From assembly GCF_900095385.1 (NCBI RefSeq), contig NZ_FMID01000033.1:1-47858 (forward strand): a stretch of DNA of 47,858 nucleotides, written 5' to 3'. Within the stretch, counting starts at the first letter, position 1, and each line of letters begins with the position of its first letter. Under the pieces are notes generated by a model. It was not told the DNA's origin. It made no database searches and saw only the letters and a program-made list of their open reading frames with translations. The position numbers were made by a program, and so were the translations under genes. This DNA is from Methanoculleus chikugoensis (GTDB lineage Archaea; Halobacteriota; Methanomicrobia; Methanomicrobiales; Methanoculleaceae). Of the stretch, positions 33,624 through 41,970 are shown one piece after another.

Positions 33624-34697
33624 CTACCGATACCTCTCCAGGTACTCGCGCACCTTCTCCGACTCCACCCACCCTTCGTCGAGCTGCTTGAGGATTGCCT
33701 TGATCTGGCTGACCTGCTCCTGGATCTTCTCCGCCCGCGGATCGTCGATGAGGTCGGCCATCCCCTGGACGACCTGGAGGGGGTTTCGGATGTGGTCGGT
33801 CAGGACCGCGAACTGCTCGATGTTCCTCTCGATCTGCCGGTATGCCTCGATTCTCTCCCGCTCGATCCTCTCCCGCTCTCTCATCTCGCGCTTGAGGCTC
33901 TCGTTTGCCGCCCGGAGTTCGTCGGTCCGCTGCGTCACCAGTTCCTCAAGGTGATAGCGGTATTCCATCAGTTCCTGCTCGATCCGCCGCCTCTCCGTCA
34001 CGTCCCGGGCGATGATCAGGATGGCCGGGGTGCCCCCGAGGGTGATGCGGTGGATGCTCGCCTCGACGGGGATCCGGTTGCCCTCCCGGGGGATCAGGTC
34101 GGCGGAGTGCAGGCGTTGGTCGCCCTTCTTGAAGTCGCTCCGGATGAGGATGACCGATCCGGGAGTGAGGGCGAAGAGTTCGTCCCGGGTATACCCGAGA
34201 CACCGGCAGGCGAGCGCGTTCGCATCCAGTATCCGGTAGGGCGTCCCTTCCCTCCCGACGGCGCATACCAGCAGAAAATCGTTCCCGCTCTCGAAGAGGA
34301 GGCGGTATCGGTCCCTGCTCTCCTGGAGATCCCGCCGGGAACGCTCCAGCTCCCCGAGCACCAGGTTGACCTCGTCGACAAACCGCGAGACCGGGTCGCC
34401 CCCGACTGCAGGGAGGCGGGCCGGGCCGTTGTTCGTTGACCTGATGCCCTCGATGCTTGTACCCATGCCGGCAATGCGGGCGGCCACCTCCCGCTCCTTG
34501 AGCCAGACACCGAGCAGCCCGAAGGTAATGCCTGCAAAGATAAAGGCGACGATCAGGACGCCGGGAGAGGTCAGGATATCCCCGGAGGAGTCGAACGGGA
34601 AGATAAGCGCGAAGGGTATTGGATAGCCGGGTCGGGGCATGCGGTGGGCTGGAGGAGGATACGCCGGGAACAGGGGTTGATCGTTGCGGGAGATCAT
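33624..34697 (-). CDS. Membrane-anchored PAS protein with H-box-like segment but no ATPase domain
   Basis: A 357-residue protein. One transmembrane helix lies at about residues 43-67 (VLIVAFIFAGITFGLLGVWL). A PAS domain spans about 130-245 (YRLLFESGNDFLLVCAVG... DVTERRRIEQELMEYR). A long charged coiled coil follows to about 295. Then comes a histidine-kinase dimerisation-like motif (LTDHIRNPLQVVQGMADLI, His near 300). The protein ends EGWVESEKVREYLERYR, with no HATPase domain. It may sense a signal and be phosphorylated in trans, or act without phosphorylation. The start is uncertain: ATG 34697 or ATG 34640. A TATA box lies at 34841-34850. Element C lies about 120 nt past its 3' end. Confidence 0.75.
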   Translation of the reverse strand: MISRNDQPLFPAYPPPAHRMPRPGYPIPFALIFPFDSSGDILTSPGVLIVAFIFAGITFGLLGVWLKEREVAARIAGMGTSIEGIRSTNNGPARLPAVGGDPVSRFVDEVNLVLGELERSRRDLQESRDRYRLLFESGNDFLLVCAVGREGTPYRILDANALACRCLGYTRDELFALTPGSVILIRSDFKKGDQRLHSADLIPREGNRIPVEASIHRITLGGTPAILIIARDVTERRRIEQELMEYRYHLEELVTQRTDELRAANESLKREMRERERIERERIEAYRQIERNIEQFAVLTDHIRNPLQVVQGMADLIDDPRAEKIQEQVSQIKAILKQLDEGWVESEKVREYLERYR

Positions 34698-34840
34698 ACC
34701 GTTATACCGAGTCGCATATGCCGGGGAGATTCCTGCCCGGGGCCTGCCGGGCGGTCGTCCGGTGGCCCTGCAGGTAGTTACCGTGGCGGTTCCGGCGCGT
34801 TTTCGTCCGCGCGCCTTCGTATCCCATGATGGCGAATTTA

Positions 34841-34850
34841 TTATATAAAT
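34841..34850 (-). promoter_or_regulatory. TATA box of the PAS-H-box gene
   Basis: On the minus strand it reads ATTTATATAA, a strong archaeal TATA box. Transcription would start near 34820, about 120 nt upstream of the likely ATG at 34697. Confidence 0.5.
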
Positions 34851-34976
34851 GTTTCTCATGCAGGGGAGAAGTTTACAGTGTAAATTCCGTTTTTTATCCC
34901 GTCTGAGGGGTGTTATAGGACACCAGAAGAGGTATGTCGGTCTTTTGGCTGACGGGATCGGGGGGCCTGAGGAAGC

Positions 34977-36170
34977 CTACCCGGACCCGGGAATATCGTT
35001 CGTATCGGCTCTGTGCGCGCTCCTCTGCATCATCACCGCGAATATCACGGTTCCGAGGAGGCTTATGGCACCGCCTACGTAGAAGACGGCGTCGATGCCG
35101 ATGTAGTCCATGAAGACGCCCCCCATCAGCGGGGCGATGATCATGCCGATCCCGAAGACCGTGTTGTAGGCGCCCATCGAGGTTCCCATCCCGATGGTCC
35201 GGCCGGCATCGACCGTCAGGGCCATGATGGCCGGCTGCTGGATGGCCCCCCCGATACCGACGAAGGAGGTGATCGCGAGCAGGGGCCAGAACGACCCCGA
35301 GATAGGAATCGCAGCGATCGACAGCGCTGTTATTGCCGAACCCACGACGATCAGGACGACTTTGTTCCCGGTGTCGGTGATCCTCCCTACCGGCACCTGG
35401 AGGAGCGCCATCAGGAAGGTGTTCGCGGAGAGGACGATCCCCACCTCGGTGGGGGTGATCGCGATCAGCGGACCGAAGATCGGGATGAAGACCATCATGC
35501 CTCCCCGCCCGAGGGCGCTGATGAAGGAGAAGACCATGACTCCCCGCATGACCGGGAGCCGAGAGATCTCCCGGAGCGGGATGGCGTTTCCTTCCGGGGC
35601 CGTGAACGTGCCGCGTTTCGCCTCCGGGAGGGAGATGCCGACGAGGAGCGTGGCGAACGCCGAGAGGGCGGCCATGACGTAGAAGACCGAGTCCATCCCG
35701 AACGCATCGTTCAGGAACCCGCCGAGCAGCGGCCCCATCCCCATGCCGAGGAACATCGAGATGGAGAAGTTCCCCATATGGCTCCCTTCTCTCCCCTTCT
35801 CCGAGAGGTCGGCGACATAGGCCATGGCTATCGGGACGACCATGGCGGATGCGAGGCCGTGGGCGAAGCGGACTGCCGTGAGCGAGTAGACGCTGTCGAC
35901 GATGATATACGCAAGCGACAGGACCGCGTACGCGAACATGCCGATGAGGATGATCCATTTCCTCCCCCGGCGATCCGAGATCCTGCCGATGATGGGCATG
36001 AAGACCGACCGGGAGAGCGCGAAGGCTGAGAAGATGATGCCGAGCCAGATGCCGGTCGCGCCCAGGTTCTCCGCGTAGATGGGCAGCAGCGGGCTGACGA
36101 TGCCGAGCCCGAGCATGGTGGCAAAGACGGATATGAATAAGACGTTATAGATGCGTTTAGCGGTATTCAT
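34977..36170 (-). CDS. Major facilitator superfamily transporter
   Basis: A 397-residue MFS permease with about 12 hydrophobic segments. The loop 2-3 signature reads GRISDRRGRKW at about residues 62-72. The second half has a related loop (GRITDTGNKVVLI). The N-terminal half resembles drug/proton antiporters of the DHA1 type (FATMLGLGIVSPLLPIYAENLGAT). It is a probable exporter; substrate unknown. The gene stands alone, with a good TATA box about 95 nt upstream and an untranslated leader of about 60 nt. Confidence 0.92.
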   Translation of the reverse strand: MNTAKRIYNVLFISVFATMLGLGIVSPLLPIYAENLGATGIWLGIIFSAFALSRSVFMPIIGRISDRRGRKWIILIGMFAYAVLSLAYIIVDSVYSLTAVRFAHGLASAMVVPIAMAYVADLSEKGREGSHMGNFSISMFLGMGMGPLLGGFLNDAFGMDSVFYVMAALSAFATLLVGISLPEAKRGTFTAPEGNAIPLREISRLPVMRGVMVFSFISALGRGGMMVFIPIFGPLIAITPTEVGIVLSANTFLMALLQVPVGRITDTGNKVVLIVVGSAITALSIAAIPISGSFWPLLAITSFVGIGGAIQQPAIMALTVDAGRTIGMGTSMGAYNTVFGIGMIIAPLMGGVFMDYIGIDAVFYVGGAISLLGTVIFAVMMQRSAHRADTNDIPGSG

Positions 36171-36261
36171 GCAGGTTACACTCGAACAAAGGTCCGGCCC
36201 GTGAATCAGGTCCGTGGTGGGTTATTCTCCTGTTGCAGGGAAAAGAGTTGGGGTACTGCGC

Positions 36262-36274
36262 ATTATATATTAAG
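36262..36274 (-). promoter_or_regulatory. TATA box of the MFS gene
   Basis: On the minus strand it reads CTTAATATATAAT, placing the start site near 36240 and giving the MFS mRNA a leader of about 70 nt. Confidence 0.5.
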
Positions 36275-36287
36275 TCGCAGGCTGCAA

Positions 36288-37124
36288 TCACGTCCGCTGC
36301 GCGACGCAGCACCACCGATCGTAGAGCGGATCACGCCGGTTCTCGAAGACCTCGGTCGTTCTCCCCTCCCGCGTGCACCACTCCTCCACCCTTGCCGCCT
36401 CCTCCTCTGTGCCGACGGTGATCAGCGTCTCATCGGTGAGGGCGAGGAGGTTCGCGACGATCGATCTCCAGAGGGCCGTATTGTAGGAGTAGATCTCCCC
36501 GACCATGAAGGCCGCGCCGAGGGGCACCGGGTCGATATACCGGGACGCCTTCTGCGCGTCGATGCACATGGTGTCGGAGGGCACCAGGCGCCCTTTCGAG
36601 AGGCCGAGCGCGAGAAGACCTGGGTCGTTGTCGTAGGCGAGCGCCCGCACCCCTCCCGCCCGGAGAGCCGCGGTGCCGACCCCCGACCCGCAGCAGCAGT
36701 CGAGGCAGGGGGTTCCCGCACGGTCGCCCCAGACCTCGTCGAGGAGGTCGCGGATCTTTCCCTCCCGGTCGGGACGCAGGTCTTCGAGGGCGGGGAAGGT
36801 GGTCTTCGAGAGTTCCGTGCTGTAATACTCGCGGACCGCCGAGAGCCATGCCTCCCGGCTCTCCTGGTAGATGTCGCCGCCGACCGCCTCGAAGCACTCG
36901 ATGGCGGCGAGCGTCGGCTCCCGGAAGAGGAACGAGGCGGCGTGCCACTCCTCGCCGTCGTGGAGGGCGAGCGCGATCGGCTCCTCCTTCTCGTCAATCA
37001 GGATACGTGCCTCGTCAGGCGCAATCTGGAGCAGCAGGAGCGTGCATGCATCCACCGCCAGTTCCGAAAACGACGGTTCGACCAGCCGGCACCTCTCGAC
37101 CTCAAGGATCTCTGCAACCTTCAT
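36288..37124 (-). CDS. SAM-dependent methyltransferase-like protein
   Basis: A 278-residue protein. An N-terminal region of about 130 residues has no recognisable match. A Rossmann methyltransferase core follows, with motif I LDCCCGSGVGTAAL at about 141-154 and the acidic YDND at about 169-172. The PPY-type catalytic motif is not obvious, so the target (protein, nucleic acid or small molecule) is open. Three consecutive cysteines in motif I are unusual. The ATG overlaps the stop of the beta-helix protein gene (ATGA), so the two products are made together. Confidence 0.75.
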   Translation of the reverse strand: MKVAEILEVERCRLVEPSFSELAVDACTLLLLQIAPDEARILIDEKEEPIALALHDGEEWHAASFLFREPTLAAIECFEAVGGDIYQESREAWLSAVREYYSTELSKTTFPALEDLRPDREGKIRDLLDEVWGDRAGTPCLDCCCGSGVGTAALRAGGVRALAYDNDPGLLALGLSKGRLVPSDTMCIDAQKASRYIDPVPLGAAFMVGEIYSYNTALWRSIVANLLALTDETLITVGTEEEAARVEEWCTREGRTTEVFENRRDPLYDRWCCVAQRT

Positions 37125-37975
37125 GTCGTCCGCCTCTCGATCTTCATGCCGCCCGGCGCCCGGATGACCCCGTCCACGCGCGCGTCCTCGTGCAGGGTGA
37201 GACGCTTGCAGGAGACGTTCCCGAGGATATGCGCCTCCTGCTCGATCGTCACGTCGCCGTCGCTCTGGACGTCGCCGTGAACGGCTGTTCCTCTGGCGAC
37301 ACTCGCGTCTTCGCGCGCATGAAGGCTCCCGAAGATCGTCGTCTCCTCCCGGACGGAGATCGAGCCGGCACGGATGTTCCCGTGCAGCCGGCACCCTGCC
37401 CCGACGGCCATCTTCTCCGGGACGGAGAACGTCTGCATGTTGAGGACGGCGCCGCCCGGGATCATCAGCGGCGTGGCTGTGGGGGCGGTTTCGTCGTCGT
37501 CGCCGAAGATCTTTTCGAGGACGGAACTCAGGTCTTCCTCTTTCTCGATCCCGAGGACGGCCACCAGGTACATCACGATGTAGATGATGACCGGCATCGG
37601 GTTTCGGATGGAGATCCAGCCTTTCGCCTCGAACCCGCGCTCGATCTGGACGTTGTCCCCGATGTCGAGGTCGCCCCTGACGACCAGCTTGCCCTGGATC
37701 TTTACCCCTTCGCCGAGGTAGGCGTCCTCCTCGACGACGACGTCCCCGTTGATCTCGCACCAGTTGTCTATTCTGGCGTCGCCGCTCGCAACGATGTTGC
37801 CGTTAATCTTGCTGAATTCACAGACCACGACGTCGTTACCGAAGAGGCCGTAATCGATCCGGCACCGCTCGCCGATGACGATGTCCTGATCGGTCTTGAG
37901 CGTTCTCTCCTGGAGTTCGGTATTGTCCGGGAGGGTGCAGCCCTTGATCCAGTCGTGGTCTCCTGTCGGTTCCAT
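37121..37975 (-). CDS. Bactofilin-like beta-helix protein with a central hydrophobic segment
   Basis: A 284-residue protein made of two beta-helical blocks. Residues about 30-120 contain short repeats (IDNWCEINGDVVVEEDAYLG, VKIQGKLVVRGDLDIGDN), and about 170-280 similar ones (HGNIRAGSISVREETTIFGS, HGDVQSDGDVTIEQEAHI). Both match the polymer-forming bactofilin style. Between them lies a hydrophobic stretch (about 126-143, MPVIIYIVMYLVAVLGI) and an acidic linker. A structural or membrane-scaffold role is inferred. It is coupled to the downstream methyltransferase-like gene. The apgM stop lies 16 nt upstream of this start. Confidence 0.8.
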   Translation of the reverse strand: MEPTGDHDWIKGCTLPDNTELQERTLKTDQDIVIGERCRIDYGLFGNDVVVCEFSKINGNIVASGDARIDNWCEINGDVVVEEDAYLGEGVKIQGKLVVRGDLDIGDNVQIERGFEAKGWISIRNPMPVIIYIVMYLVAVLGIEKEEDLSSVLEKIFGDDDETAPTATPLMIPGGAVLNMQTFSVPEKMAVGAGCRLHGNIRAGSISVREETTIFGSLHAREDASVARGTAVHGDVQSDGDVTIEQEAHILGNVSCKRLTLHEDARVDGVIRAPGGMKIERRTT

Positions 37976-37991
37976 TTACCCGGTATAATCT

Positions 37992-39227
37992 TCATGCGCC
38001 ATACTTATGACTCTTATTAATTAGATCCAGGGTGATCGGCATGAGATCGCGGCCGCGGATACGGTGAAGTCCGCCCTCCGCGCACGAAACCTCGTCGAAC
38101 CGGTTCGTCCGGTCGACCCGGACGCCGGGGCCCCTGATGACGACGGGGACCGGGTCGGCGCTGTGGTCTTTGACCGAGCAGGGCGTGCTGTGGTCGGCGC
38201 AGACGACGATCAGGGTCTCCTTGAGATCGAGCAGCGGCGCGAGCGCCGTATCGATCACCTCGATGAAGTCGCGCTTCTGGATCCCTTTGCCGTCGTGGCC
38301 CGCCTCGTCCGCACCCTTGATGTTCATCAGCACGAAGTCTTTCCGGCCGAGTTCCTCTATCGCCGTCCTCACCTTGGCGTCGAGATCGGAGTCGACCGAC
38401 CCGGTCGTCCCCGGCACCGGGACGTGCTCGAGCCCCACGACCTTCCCGATCCCGGAGATGAGAGTGGCCGCCGAGATGACGCTCCCGGAGAGCCCGTAGC
38501 GCTCGGAGAACGGCGGCAACTCGCCCATCTTCCCGGCGCCCCGGATCAGGAGGAGGTTTGCGGGCGGCAGTCCTTCCTCCATCCGCCGGACGTTCAGTGG
38601 GTGGCCATAAAGGATCTCGCCGGACTGGCGGATGAACTCGTTGCAGGCGCGGGCGGTCTCTGCATCCGCCGGATCGTCAGTGCAGGGCCGGATCGTGAGC
38701 GGTCGTGCTCCCTCTTTCTTCGGGTCGTTCGAGGAGACTTTATCGCCGAGCCCTTCCCCGACGAGGGCGAGGGCCGCCCGGTGACCGGCGCCCGCCTCGA
38801 ACCGGAACTCGATGCCGAGCGCTGAGAGGTCGACGCCGTCCCGGATGGCCTCTGCAAGCGGTTCCGTCCCGGATATCCGGCCGGCCCGGCGGTCGGTGAC
38901 GAGGCCGTCCGCGTCCACGGTGGCGAAGTTGCACCGAAACCCGATCATCCCGGCGGTCATGTGGATGCCGGTTCCTTCGGCCTCAAGCGGGCCGCGGCCG
39001 GTGTAGAACTCCTGCGGCGGGTAGCCGAGCAGGGCGAGGTGGGAGGTGTCGGACCCGGGCCGTATCCCGGGCGCGACGGAGTCCATGATCCCGCATACGC
39101 CTTCGGCGGCGATCCGGTCGAGAACCGGGGTTCGTGCGGCAGCGAGCGGGGTCAATCCATCCAGATCTTCGCAGGGGCGGTCGGAGATCCCGTCCAGTAC
39201 CAGGAAGAGAACCTTCTCAGCAATCAT
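37992..39227 (-). CDS. apgM: 2,3-bisphosphoglycerate-independent phosphoglycerate mutase, archaeal type
   Basis: A 411-residue alkaline-phosphatase-fold enzyme that interconverts 3- and 2-phosphoglycerate in glycolysis and gluconeogenesis. The metal aspartate lies in VLDGISDRP (D12). The catalytic serine lies in GSDTSHLALLGY (S62). Later metal ligands fall in MNIKGADEAGHDG and CADHSTPCSVKDHS. Length and motifs fit the archaeal ApgM family. It heads a same-strand run with the bactofilin-like and methyltransferase-like genes (16-nt gap); the unknown gene at 39255 lies 27 nt upstream. Confidence 0.96.
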   Translation of the reverse strand: MIAEKVLFLVLDGISDRPCEDLDGLTPLAAARTPVLDRIAAEGVCGIMDSVAPGIRPGSDTSHLALLGYPPQEFYTGRGPLEAEGTGIHMTAGMIGFRCNFATVDADGLVTDRRAGRISGTEPLAEAIRDGVDLSALGIEFRFEAGAGHRAALALVGEGLGDKVSSNDPKKEGARPLTIRPCTDDPADAETARACNEFIRQSGEILYGHPLNVRRMEEGLPPANLLLIRGAGKMGELPPFSERYGLSGSVISAATLISGIGKVVGLEHVPVPGTTGSVDSDLDAKVRTAIEELGRKDFVLMNIKGADEAGHDGKGIQKRDFIEVIDTALAPLLDLKETLIVVCADHSTPCSVKDHSADPVPVVIRGPGVRVDRTNRFDEVSCAEGGLHRIRGRDLMPITLDLINKSHKYGA

Positions 39228-39254
39228 CGAGAACAGGTGAGATCCAGAACCTGA

Positions 39255-39716
39255 TTACTCTTCCCGGTGGGCGGCGGAGATCCGGGCTGCCGGGCAGCCC
39301 TTCGCCTTCTGGACGAGTGCCAGGCACCGCTCGATCCGGAGAAGCGCCTCCTCTGCGAGGGTCTCGCTCTCCTCGCGGCACTCCTCCCCGCACCCGAGCA
39401 TGATGAGGATGTTGGCCGTCTTGATGATGTCGGCCGAGAGGCACCGGAGTTCTCCGGCGAGTTCTTCGCCGAGGACCGTTCTCATGTCGCATGCGGTGTT
39501 GTAGAGCTGGTGCGAGCACCGCTCCAGCATCGCGTTCGAGGCGAGAACCCGGGCGCTGCCGCTCTCCCGCTCCCTGAGTTCGTCCCACTCCCGGTGGAAC
39601 CGGACAATCATCCTCATGACGATCCCCCGTGCCATCGTCTGCCGCTCGTCGAGGCCCCGATCTTCGAGCGCGACCCCGTTTATCCGCCGGAGCCTCGCAT
39701 GCCGTCCTTCGATCAT
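39255..39716 (-). CDS. Uncharacterised 153-residue helical protein
   Basis: The family is not recognised. The sequence is mostly helical and charged, with a Cys pair (CGEEC) near residues 114-118 and further cysteines at about 72 and 80. No signal peptide, membrane segment or known motif is seen. The ATG at 39716 is preceded by a near-perfect ribosome-binding site (GGGAGGTGA), which sets the start 15 codons inside the longest frame. It precedes apgM by 27 nt and is probably co-transcribed with it. About 134 nt separate it from rps3ae, including that gene's terminator. Confidence 0.65.
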   Translation of the reverse strand: MIEGRHARLRRINGVALEDRGLDERQTMARGIVMRMIVRFHREWDELRERESGSARVLASNAMLERCSHQLYNTACDMRTVLGEELAGELRCLSADIIKTANILIMLGCGEECREESETLAEEALLRIERCLALVQKAKGCPAARISAAHREE

Positions 39717-39828
39717 GCCGTCACCTCCCTCTCGTCTTCCGGGGGAGGTATACCCTGTCATGGGGCATATACCCTTCGCGCCGTTCCCGTCGGGTGAGCG
39801 AGGGGGGCGTGAAAGGCACGGGAATTCT

Positions 39829-39837
39829 TAAAAAAAC
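39829..39837 (-). terminator. T-run terminator after rps3ae
   Basis: On the minus strand, CGTTTTTTT lies 15 nt after the rps3ae stop. It closes the rps15-DHH-pcc1-rps3ae operon. Confidence 0.6.
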
Positions 39838-39850
39838 GAGGGGGAGGGCC

Positions 39851-40444
39851 TTATACGGCCGCAACCTGTTCCAGTTTGGACTTGGTGATCTCGACCCGGC
39901 GGATCGGGTAGATCGTCTTGACGACCTTGAAGATGTCCCGGGCCATGTCGCCGGAGACGATATCCTTGACCAGGGTCTCGAAGTCGCTCTCGGCCGCCCT
40001 GGCGGCGAGAGCCTGCGAGATTGCCTGCCGCACGGCGTGGACCTGGCTCTGCTCGGCCCGCGAGAGGGTGAGACAGACGACGGTCACCCGCAGGAGTTTC
40101 TTGTCCTTGCTGACGACCGGGTGGATGGTGTCGATGCGGGATGCCCGCCGCTTGACCATCGACCGGAGGTAGTCCCGGGTCACTTCGTGCCCGACGAACT
40201 CGGTGTACGCGGCGTCGCCTGCGACGTTGTTGATCTTGAACCTCATCTTGATGTGGGACTTGGAGTAGTCCTGGACTATTTCGCCGAGCGTCGCGGTCAT
40301 GATGCGGCCGACCATGTTCTCGGGGTCGGCGGAGATGGCGTCGCCGATCTCGGCTTTACCGAAGGCGTCGGGTACGTAGACACGGTACCACTTCTTGGCC
40401 TTCCAGCCTTCCAACCTTCTTCCAACCTGTTTCTTCTTTGCCAT
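39851..40444 (-). CDS. rps3ae: Small ribosomal subunit protein S3Ae (eS1)
   Basis: A 197-residue eS1/S3Ae. It opens MAKKKQVGRRLEGWKAKKWYRVYVP and contains the typical FEVNNV-like strand (MRFKINNVAGDAAYTEFVGHEVTRDYLRS). The highly conserved arginine/lysine stretch (SMVKRRASRIDTI) follows near residue 95. It binds near the mRNA exit platform. Last gene of the rps15-DHH-pcc1-rps3ae operon, an archaeal arrangement. It follows pcc1 by 18 nt. Confidence 0.96.
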   Translation of the reverse strand: MAKKKQVGRRLEGWKAKKWYRVYVPDAFGKAEIGDAISADPENMVGRIMTATLGEIVQDYSKSHIKMRFKINNVAGDAAYTEFVGHEVTRDYLRSMVKRRASRIDTIHPVVSKDKKLLRVTVVCLTLSRAEQSQVHAVRQAISQALAARAAESDFETLVKDIVSGDMARDIFKVVKTIYPIRRVEITKSKLEQVAAV

Positions 40445-40462
40445 GGTATCACTTCTCTCTTA

Positions 40463-40750
40463 TTATCGATTTTTCAGTCCATTTGATCCTGATTCCACTC
40501 CGGAGCTCCCTGACCCGCTCTGCCGCCGCGTTGAGGCGGCGGTGCACACGTCCTCCGCTATCGCCAGGTTCATGAGGTAGTCGTCCACCGAGGCGATGAT
40601 CGACCGGAGTCTGGTTCCGTCGATCTCGGCCCGCACTCCGCCCTCGATCGGGACTGTCCTGATCAGGGTGAGGTTGTCGGGTTCGAGTGCCGCGGCCACG
40701 CAGCCGGGGAGGCTGTGCGGCGTCTCGATGGCGCCCTCGATCCGGATCAT
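40463..40750 (-). CDS. pcc1: KEOPS complex subunit Pcc1
   Basis: A 95-residue Pcc1-like protein. The fold-defining sequence runs IRIEGAIETP through LTLIRTVPIEGGVRAEIDGTRLRSIIASVDDYLMNLAIAEDV, matching the small KEOPS dimerisation subunit that helps make t6A on tRNA. The C-terminal 25 residues (RRQSGSGSSGVESGSNGLKNR) are low-complexity. The ATG at 40750 overlaps the DHH gene end by 4 nt. Its location between DHH nuclease and S3Ae genes is the usual archaeal context. Confidence 0.85.
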   Translation of the reverse strand: MIRIEGAIETPHSLPGCVAAALEPDNLTLIRTVPIEGGVRAEIDGTRLRSIIASVDDYLMNLAIAEDVCTAASTRRQSGSGSSGVESGSNGLKNR

Positions 40751-41964
40751 GCGGGAACCGCCTCCAGGAGTGCCTGCCTGAACCGGTCGGCCTGGTCGGC
40801 GCCGATCCGGGCTCCGGCTCTCAAGCGGTGTCCGCCGCCCCGGCCGCCGCACGCCTCCGCGATCGTTCGCATCAGCGCCTCGAGGTCGAGGTCGATGCCC
40901 GGCGGACAGCGTGCCGAGACGGAGCAGTGGTCGCCGCTGATGCCGATGACGAAGACGGGGCCGGTCTGGACGAAGTCGTTTGCGAGCGCGTCCGCGACGT
41001 CGCTTGCAACTCCTCCGTCGTCCACCGCAAAGATGGCGACGCGCTCGTCGAGGCGGCGTGCCCCGCGGATGCCGGCGACGACCGCCTGCCGGTAGCGGGC
41101 GGTGATCTCCCAGGCTTCCTGGAGCGCGTGGCTCGAACGAAGGCAGAGCGATGCGCCGATGTCCCCGTTCCCGGCTTTGCCGCAGGCGTCGACGACGGCG
41201 GCGAGATTCAGGGCCTCGTCGATTACTTCCCGGCCGAGGCTGTAGGTGGTGCCCCAGACCCCGCAGAGTGCGGAGACCGAGGCGTTCGGGGCGGTGGTGA
41301 GGACGAGCCGGGTGAGGAGCGACTCGGTGTCCAAGTCGTCCTCGTCGGTGATCTCTGCAACCAGCGTTCGGGCGGCGTCGGGCTCGCCGGAGAACCCGTG
41401 GAGATAGGGGTCGACGGCGAGCGAGAGCTGCTCGGCGAGCCCTCGTCCCGGGAGGCGGAGGCCGCGGCGGGGCGTTATGAACCCGTTTGCGATGCCTTCG
41501 TTCACGATCTCCCTGTTCGGGCCGTCGAGCGGTTGGCCGTCCCCGATGATCCCGAGAAGCGCGAGCCCCGCGAGATCCCGGTTGTCTCCCATGCGCTGGG
41601 CGACGAGGTAGGCCGCGCCGGCCGCCGAGAGATCCCGGTCGCCGTCGATTCCGGCAAGGTGCGGGTTGACGTGATAGTCGCCCTCGAAGCGGGGCAGGTG
41701 GTGATCCACCACCATGACGTCGCCCGGGAGGTCCGTGAGTGCCGATCCGAAGTCGCAGAGCAGCACGCTGCCGTCGCCGGGGAGGTCGGCCGTGGCGATG
41801 CCGGGGCGGATCCTCAACCGGAACCGTCCGCCCTCGCGGAACATGGCGTGGCAGAGGATGGATGCGGCGGCTATACCGTCGGCATCGTGGTGCGCCAGCA
41901 CCTCCACGAACTCCTGCTCGAGCAGGCGGTCGGCCAGGCTTGCAGCAGCGGCGTCAAGCGACAT
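40747..41964 (-). CDS. RecJ-like DHH family phosphoesterase
   Basis: A 405-residue DHH protein. Metal-binding motifs are HHDADG (25-30), CDFGS (70-74) and DHH (87-89). A C-terminal DHHA1-like region has the glycine-rich CGGRGGGHRLRAGARI near residues 370-385. Archaeal RecJ homologues of this locus are exonucleases, some bound to GINS (GAN) or acting on RNA; which activity applies cannot be told here. It sits between rps15 (6-nt gap) and pcc1 (4-nt overlap), an arrangement repeated in many archaea. Confidence 0.9.
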   Translation of the reverse strand: MSLDAAAASLADRLLEQEFVEVLAHHDADGIAAASILCHAMFREGGRFRLRIRPGIATADLPGDGSVLLCDFGSALTDLPGDVMVVDHHLPRFEGDYHVNPHLAGIDGDRDLSAAGAAYLVAQRMGDNRDLAGLALLGIIGDGQPLDGPNREIVNEGIANGFITPRRGLRLPGRGLAEQLSLAVDPYLHGFSGEPDAARTLVAEITDEDDLDTESLLTRLVLTTAPNASVSALCGVWGTTYSLGREVIDEALNLAAVVDACGKAGNGDIGASLCLRSSHALQEAWEITARYRQAVVAGIRGARRLDERVAIFAVDDGGVASDVADALANDFVQTGPVFVIGISGDHCSVSARCPPGIDLDLEALMRTIAEACGGRGGGHRLRAGARIGADQADRFRQALLEAVPA

Positions 41965-41970
41965 GGATCA

